The position numbers and the translations under genes were made by a program. Below the pieces are notes generated by a model. That model worked only from the letters and a program-made list of their open reading frames with translations, was not told the origin of the DNA and made no database searches. From assembly GCF_043641665.1 (NCBI RefSeq), contig NC_092197.1, positions 13,212,148 to 13,276,147 on the forward strand: a DNA stretch of 64,000 nt, written 5' to 3'. Positions within the stretch are counted from its first letter, which is position 1. Each line of letters begins with the position of its first letter. Origin of the DNA: Enoplosus armatus. Taxonomy: Eukaryota > Chordata > Actinopteri > Centrarchiformes > Enoplosidae. Positions 59,969 to 64,000 of the stretch are shown piece by piece.

Positions 59969-62924
59969 ATAACACATAACATGCAAGTATAAAAATTAAA
60001 TGAATGACAACAATCTTAACAGTAAATCAAATAAAGGCTATGATCTAACTAAAACAGTTAGGAGATACAATACATTTGCTACCCTGGAATGAGAACGCGA
60101 GGACCTAACTCCTCTGAGGAATGTCACAGAGACAAAAGCGAGACTGTTGTTTTTCACAGCTTGGAAAAACATCTGACATGTTGTGTTGAGGGGATGCACC
60201 TGTCAGTCAGAGTCAGCAAGACTAGATTCGGCTTTCTTCCCAAAGTGCCTGCTGTTCGAACAGACAGATTGCTCTGCTGAACTCTAGTTAAATCTTCATA
60301 TTTCTTTGGAGTTAACAGTTAGTTTGAAACACCAGCTGTACAACCTCTTCTAAAGAGACCTGAGTCACCTGTTAGTGTACACTAAAACACTAATTTTATT
60401 TTGGCAGCGATCATGCTGACCCTTGCTTACTTGTGCATATTCGTGATTTCCTACCATTTCCTTCACTTTGACTTTTTTGTATGTCAGTGCTAAAAGGTGG
60501 GAATGTTTGAAATCAGTGTGGTTGTTTTAACATTTAAAACTTGAAGGGCTGCATCATTCCTACAGTCCTTCATGGTAGAGAAAACAAACATATCTTAGCA
60601 GGTTAGCTTACAGTTAATAGACACTCACTCTGGACACATCTATTTTAGTAACTTGTAGGTGGAGTTATGGCTGGTGGCAATGGGGAAATCGGCACTTATT
60701 ACCTAGATGAAGAGCGGGATGCAGCAGTGTGACATCCAACAGATGATGTGGCCTTTAGAGGTCTATAAAGCTAGAAACACAAGAGATAAATGGCCCCACT
60801 GCATCTGTGGAAGGAAATATTAACATGCATTATGCATTTTATATATTATGCATGATGTTTATGGCCCTACAGTGCACCAAGTACTTTGGCATCATTTTAT
60901 TGCAAAGTATGTATGTATGTATGTATGAGTATGTATAATTTGGTTGCATCAAACCTAAAGACCCTCTTGAAACTGAAGAAGCTGTCATATTAAGCAGCTG
61001 TCATTTTGTTAACAGCACCTGCATACAATAGAAGCCTCTCTATACTCCTTCTCAATTATAGACTGATCATATTATAACAGGTAATTACATATATTTCACC
61101 TGTCATCATGCACAATATGAGGGCCCTGGAACTGGAGCACCTGAATGCAACGCAGCCATTATTTATGTAATTAGTTACACTGACAATGTCTGATGGGGAA
61201 AGGGTCCATCGTGCTTTGAGATAAGCACAACAAATACAACACAATGAAAGATAAGACATCCAGATGGCTTTACCGATTTCACTTGTCTTTACATTTTTAA
61301 AGGTTAAAAAAACAGAACCGACTTTCTATTAGCGAGATGTGATACCATCAGAGTTTTAGAAGCATCACAGGATGATTATCACGTAGTACTTGAGAGACAA
61401 AGGGCATACAAGAAAAGTTAGACAAGATATATAAAATTCTGCACCAGTATCCCAGGCTCGTATTGGTCTTTAACAATATAGCACTAAACATTTTGGGAGG
61501 TAGGGTTAATGTAAAATGAAATGTAATGTAATGTCAGAATTGCATCCTTACATTTGTGGTAATATTTTAGATATCATTATTAAAATGAGCAATGGCCCTG
61601 TTTCTGATGATTCCCATGTGAGGGCATGGACAAACAACGCATTTTGTCATCTAATTTGGAGGATGTGGAGGCTTTATTGTCACTGAATTGGGGGACTTTG
61701 GAAGAAAATCCATCAATATAGCTTTGAATGGTGCAGCATGGTAGATACAGGTGTTTTTTATATTCATTTGACCGATCTTAAGTGCTAAGTACTATTTTCT
61801 TTGATATATTTTAGATATAGTCCTTTTCCGCTGCTGCAGTGGACTCACTACATTTTCATCTTTTTCTTTTCAGAGGGCATTGAAGACATTAGGTACCATA
61901 AATTCTAGTATTCAGTATCGTCCGTAGTACAGTCCTTTAGAGGGTCAAAATTTCTGTATTTTTTATAAATTTCAAGGAAATTACTGTAACCGTGGGGAGT
62001 TAAATTATTTTAATAGAGGCCTTCAGCAGAGAGGCCTATTTTTGTTCCTATGCAATCATTATAAGTTAGCCCAACTGCAGCGTAAAGACTCCCATATGGT
62101 CCCTGTTCTCGGATAGATTCAGAAGAACACACTGCTCTCCATAGGTAAAGAGAAGTAATTCATCCATAAACCACATATACTGAAGCTAAATTAGTCATTG
62201 AGTAATCTGCAGCATTTTGTTTGCCCCAAACTCACTCAGTTAACTGGTGAATTATTTGTATTCATCCAGCTAACCTGTATTAATTCACCTGATGCATGAC
62301 TGGAAAATAAACCGATGGAAACACTGCACACTTTCAATCACTTTCAGCCCTTGAGATGCAGACAGCCACCACATACAATTTTTTTACCTTTTTTTGAGGT
62401 TAGCACAGGTGCCTGAGATATGAGGTGATTGGGTTAACTGGTTCAGGTATTGCAAACATATCAGAAAACACTTTTGGTCTTATTTTCTGAAATGTCAGTA
62501 TATCTGTCTCATGTGTCCTCTCTCTTCTCATTTTCCCTCCTCGTCCCTCCAGCCATTAGCTGTACTTGGGCAGCACACAAACACACACACACACAAACAC
62601 CCATGCAAACACACATGCCCCTCTGCCTGTCCTAACCCTCTCACCTGACGCCATCCATGCTGCAGTGTTGTTTTTAAATGAGTATCTATTAAAATACCAT
62701 TATGAGAGAGAGTGATGTTGTCCCTGGTAGGAGTTTATTGGAGAGTAAATGTAAACGATCACACATGGAACACCTCATTAACCCAGTGGATATTTACAGC
62801 CCTGCAGCACGGAGGCAGGGGCAGGGATTGAGGCCTCACTCATCTTAATAGTGTCTCAGCTGATAAGACTGACTCTTCTCCTATTCATACCTGCACTTTT
62901 AATGGGACCACAAATGGCCTTTAT
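59969..62924. other. Intergenic; no gene seen
   Basis: AT-rich sequence with a (GTAT)5 run at 60907-60926 and a short CA-rich patch at about 62575-62610. No exon or RNA gene is recognised. The last part (62700-62900) is listed as a candidate regulatory block. Confidence 0.5.
62700..62900. promoter_or_regulatory. Candidate regulatory block with an E-box/GATA pair
   Basis: This balanced, repeat-free segment contains CAGCTGATAAG at 62857-62867, where an E-box (CAGCTG) and a GATA site (GATAAG) share one base. GTAAACGATC and CACCTCATTAACCC (about 62751-62781) add forkhead-like and homeodomain-like words. The call is based on motifs only. Confidence 0.3.
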
Positions 62925-63060
62925 TGATCCCTGCAAGGCTTTTGCTCAAAATACAGAATATAACAGAACATAGAACAGAATATAAAAAGCTGCAGAAGAG
63001 CACCGCTGGAGCTGGAAGGGATTGACTGCCTTGCTCAAGGGCACTTCAACAAGCTAAAAT
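62925..63060. repeat. Possible dispersed repeat fragment R6
   Basis: TTTATTGATCCCTGCAAGGC at the start and TGCCTTGCTCAAGGGCACTT near the end resemble the ends of a teleost repeat with TTTATTGATCCC and CTTGCTCAAGGGCAC segments. The middle is AT-rich and unrecognised. Confidence 0.45.
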
Positions 63061-64000
63061 AAATAATTTCACTGTCTGATTCAAAGGAGAATGGAGGAAT
63101 ACCCACAGAGCAAGCTACAGGGGAATGATCAGTTTTTCAGTTTTTTTACCATTACTGTTACCAATTAAGGCTTTTAATTAGACATAAGACAAGTACCTGG
63201 TCTTTACACCGGCAGCACTGTGGAAGGGTTTAACAACAGCAGGGGGGGACTCGTATCTGTGTTGGTTTTCCTGGTGGTATGGTTGATTTTCAGGGCCCAA
63301 CAAAACTGCCACAAAAAGATAAAAAATGTCCCATGCCTCCTCCTCGTCCTCCTCCTTTGTGTGTGGGGCAGGAGGGGATCGTTAATTCATCACATCTCAT
63401 TAGTTAAAATGTTCTTCCACTGATACAACTTTCAAACACAGACTTTCTTCTGCAAGAATTGCATCAAATCAATCTGCAAAACCTGCGTGAATAATGCAGA
63501 AGCGGAGGAAAAAAAATGAAAGGGACATCAGCTCAAAACTGATCAAGTGCCACGAACTGATTCATCAATTTGCTCACAATGCAATGAACCATTAAGCTAA
63601 GCTACATTAAAATTGCAATACAAGGAGTACCAGTGGACCACTGGAATCATTTTATTCTATTAGCATTGTTTTGACCAGCGGCGCAGGGGCACAGAAGTAA
63701 TATTAGAACAGGTGACATACGTGATCCCCCAGCTGCTCATTGTGTCCACGTCGAAATATGTGGGCATCGGAAAAAAGTTGATAAACCACCTACAGTAGAG
63801 CAGGTGATCATAATAAGAAGCTCTTGCAGCAGGAAATTTATTGGATCTACTCCCTCAGCACCTCATCCCCTCGTGGTCAAAATGAGGACTTTTATATTAA
63901 GCCCTCCTTGTAGGCACATCCTGTTATTATGGCCTATATATTTGTTTCTAGTGCCTTTGACACATATAATCCTAGCCTAGGTATATTTTTTTCCTTGTAT
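63061..64000. other. Intergenic; no gene seen
   Basis: No exon or RNA gene is recognised. The open frame at 63220-63423 is hydrophobic but has no family signature or splice context. The part at 63680-63900 has mixed composition and could be conserved, but nothing specific supports this. Confidence 0.5.

Overview
The window looks like nuclear DNA from a ray-finned fish, most likely a percomorph teleost. Coding sequence is sparse and split by long GT-AG introns. CA/GT microsatellites are dense. Several dispersed repeats are ones I recognise from percomorph genomes. There are no operons, ribosome binding sites, rRNA, tRNA or CRISPR arrays.

Only one gene can be supported: the 3' half of trabd2b (TIKI2), a membrane-tethered TraB/GumN-family metalloprotease that antagonises Wnt. 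Five plus-strand coding exons lie at 22773-22919, 23451-23625, 44638-44728, 47765-48025 and 51078-51276. All introns are GT-AG and all phases are compatible, giving 290 residues and a stop codon. The signal peptide and the first half of the protease domain (roughly 225 residues, judged from my recollection of human TRABD2B) are not found here and should lie upstream of base 1. A 3' UTR of about 1.4 kb follows, with an AATAAA signal at 52661.

Layout: 1-22772 is presumed upstream intron, holding a decayed minus-strand LINE fragment (6030-6625), a LINE 3' tail in a GA microsatellite (about 15240-15336), dispersed repeats, simple repeats and some candidate conserved non-coding blocks. 23626-44637 is a 21-kb intron with more repeats, a cluster of ten GATATC hexamers near 37 kb, and candidate regulatory blocks near 29.5 and 43.8 kb. 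44729-51077 holds the last three exons and a small MITE-like element. 52.7-64 kb is intergenic, with repeats and no recognisable gene.

I found no new multigene system. The most unusual signals are the GATATC cluster, four strongly strand-asymmetric purine/pyrimidine tracts, a 24-base G run, and several repeat families present in more than one copy. Names of protein families and repeats rest on recognition, not on a search.
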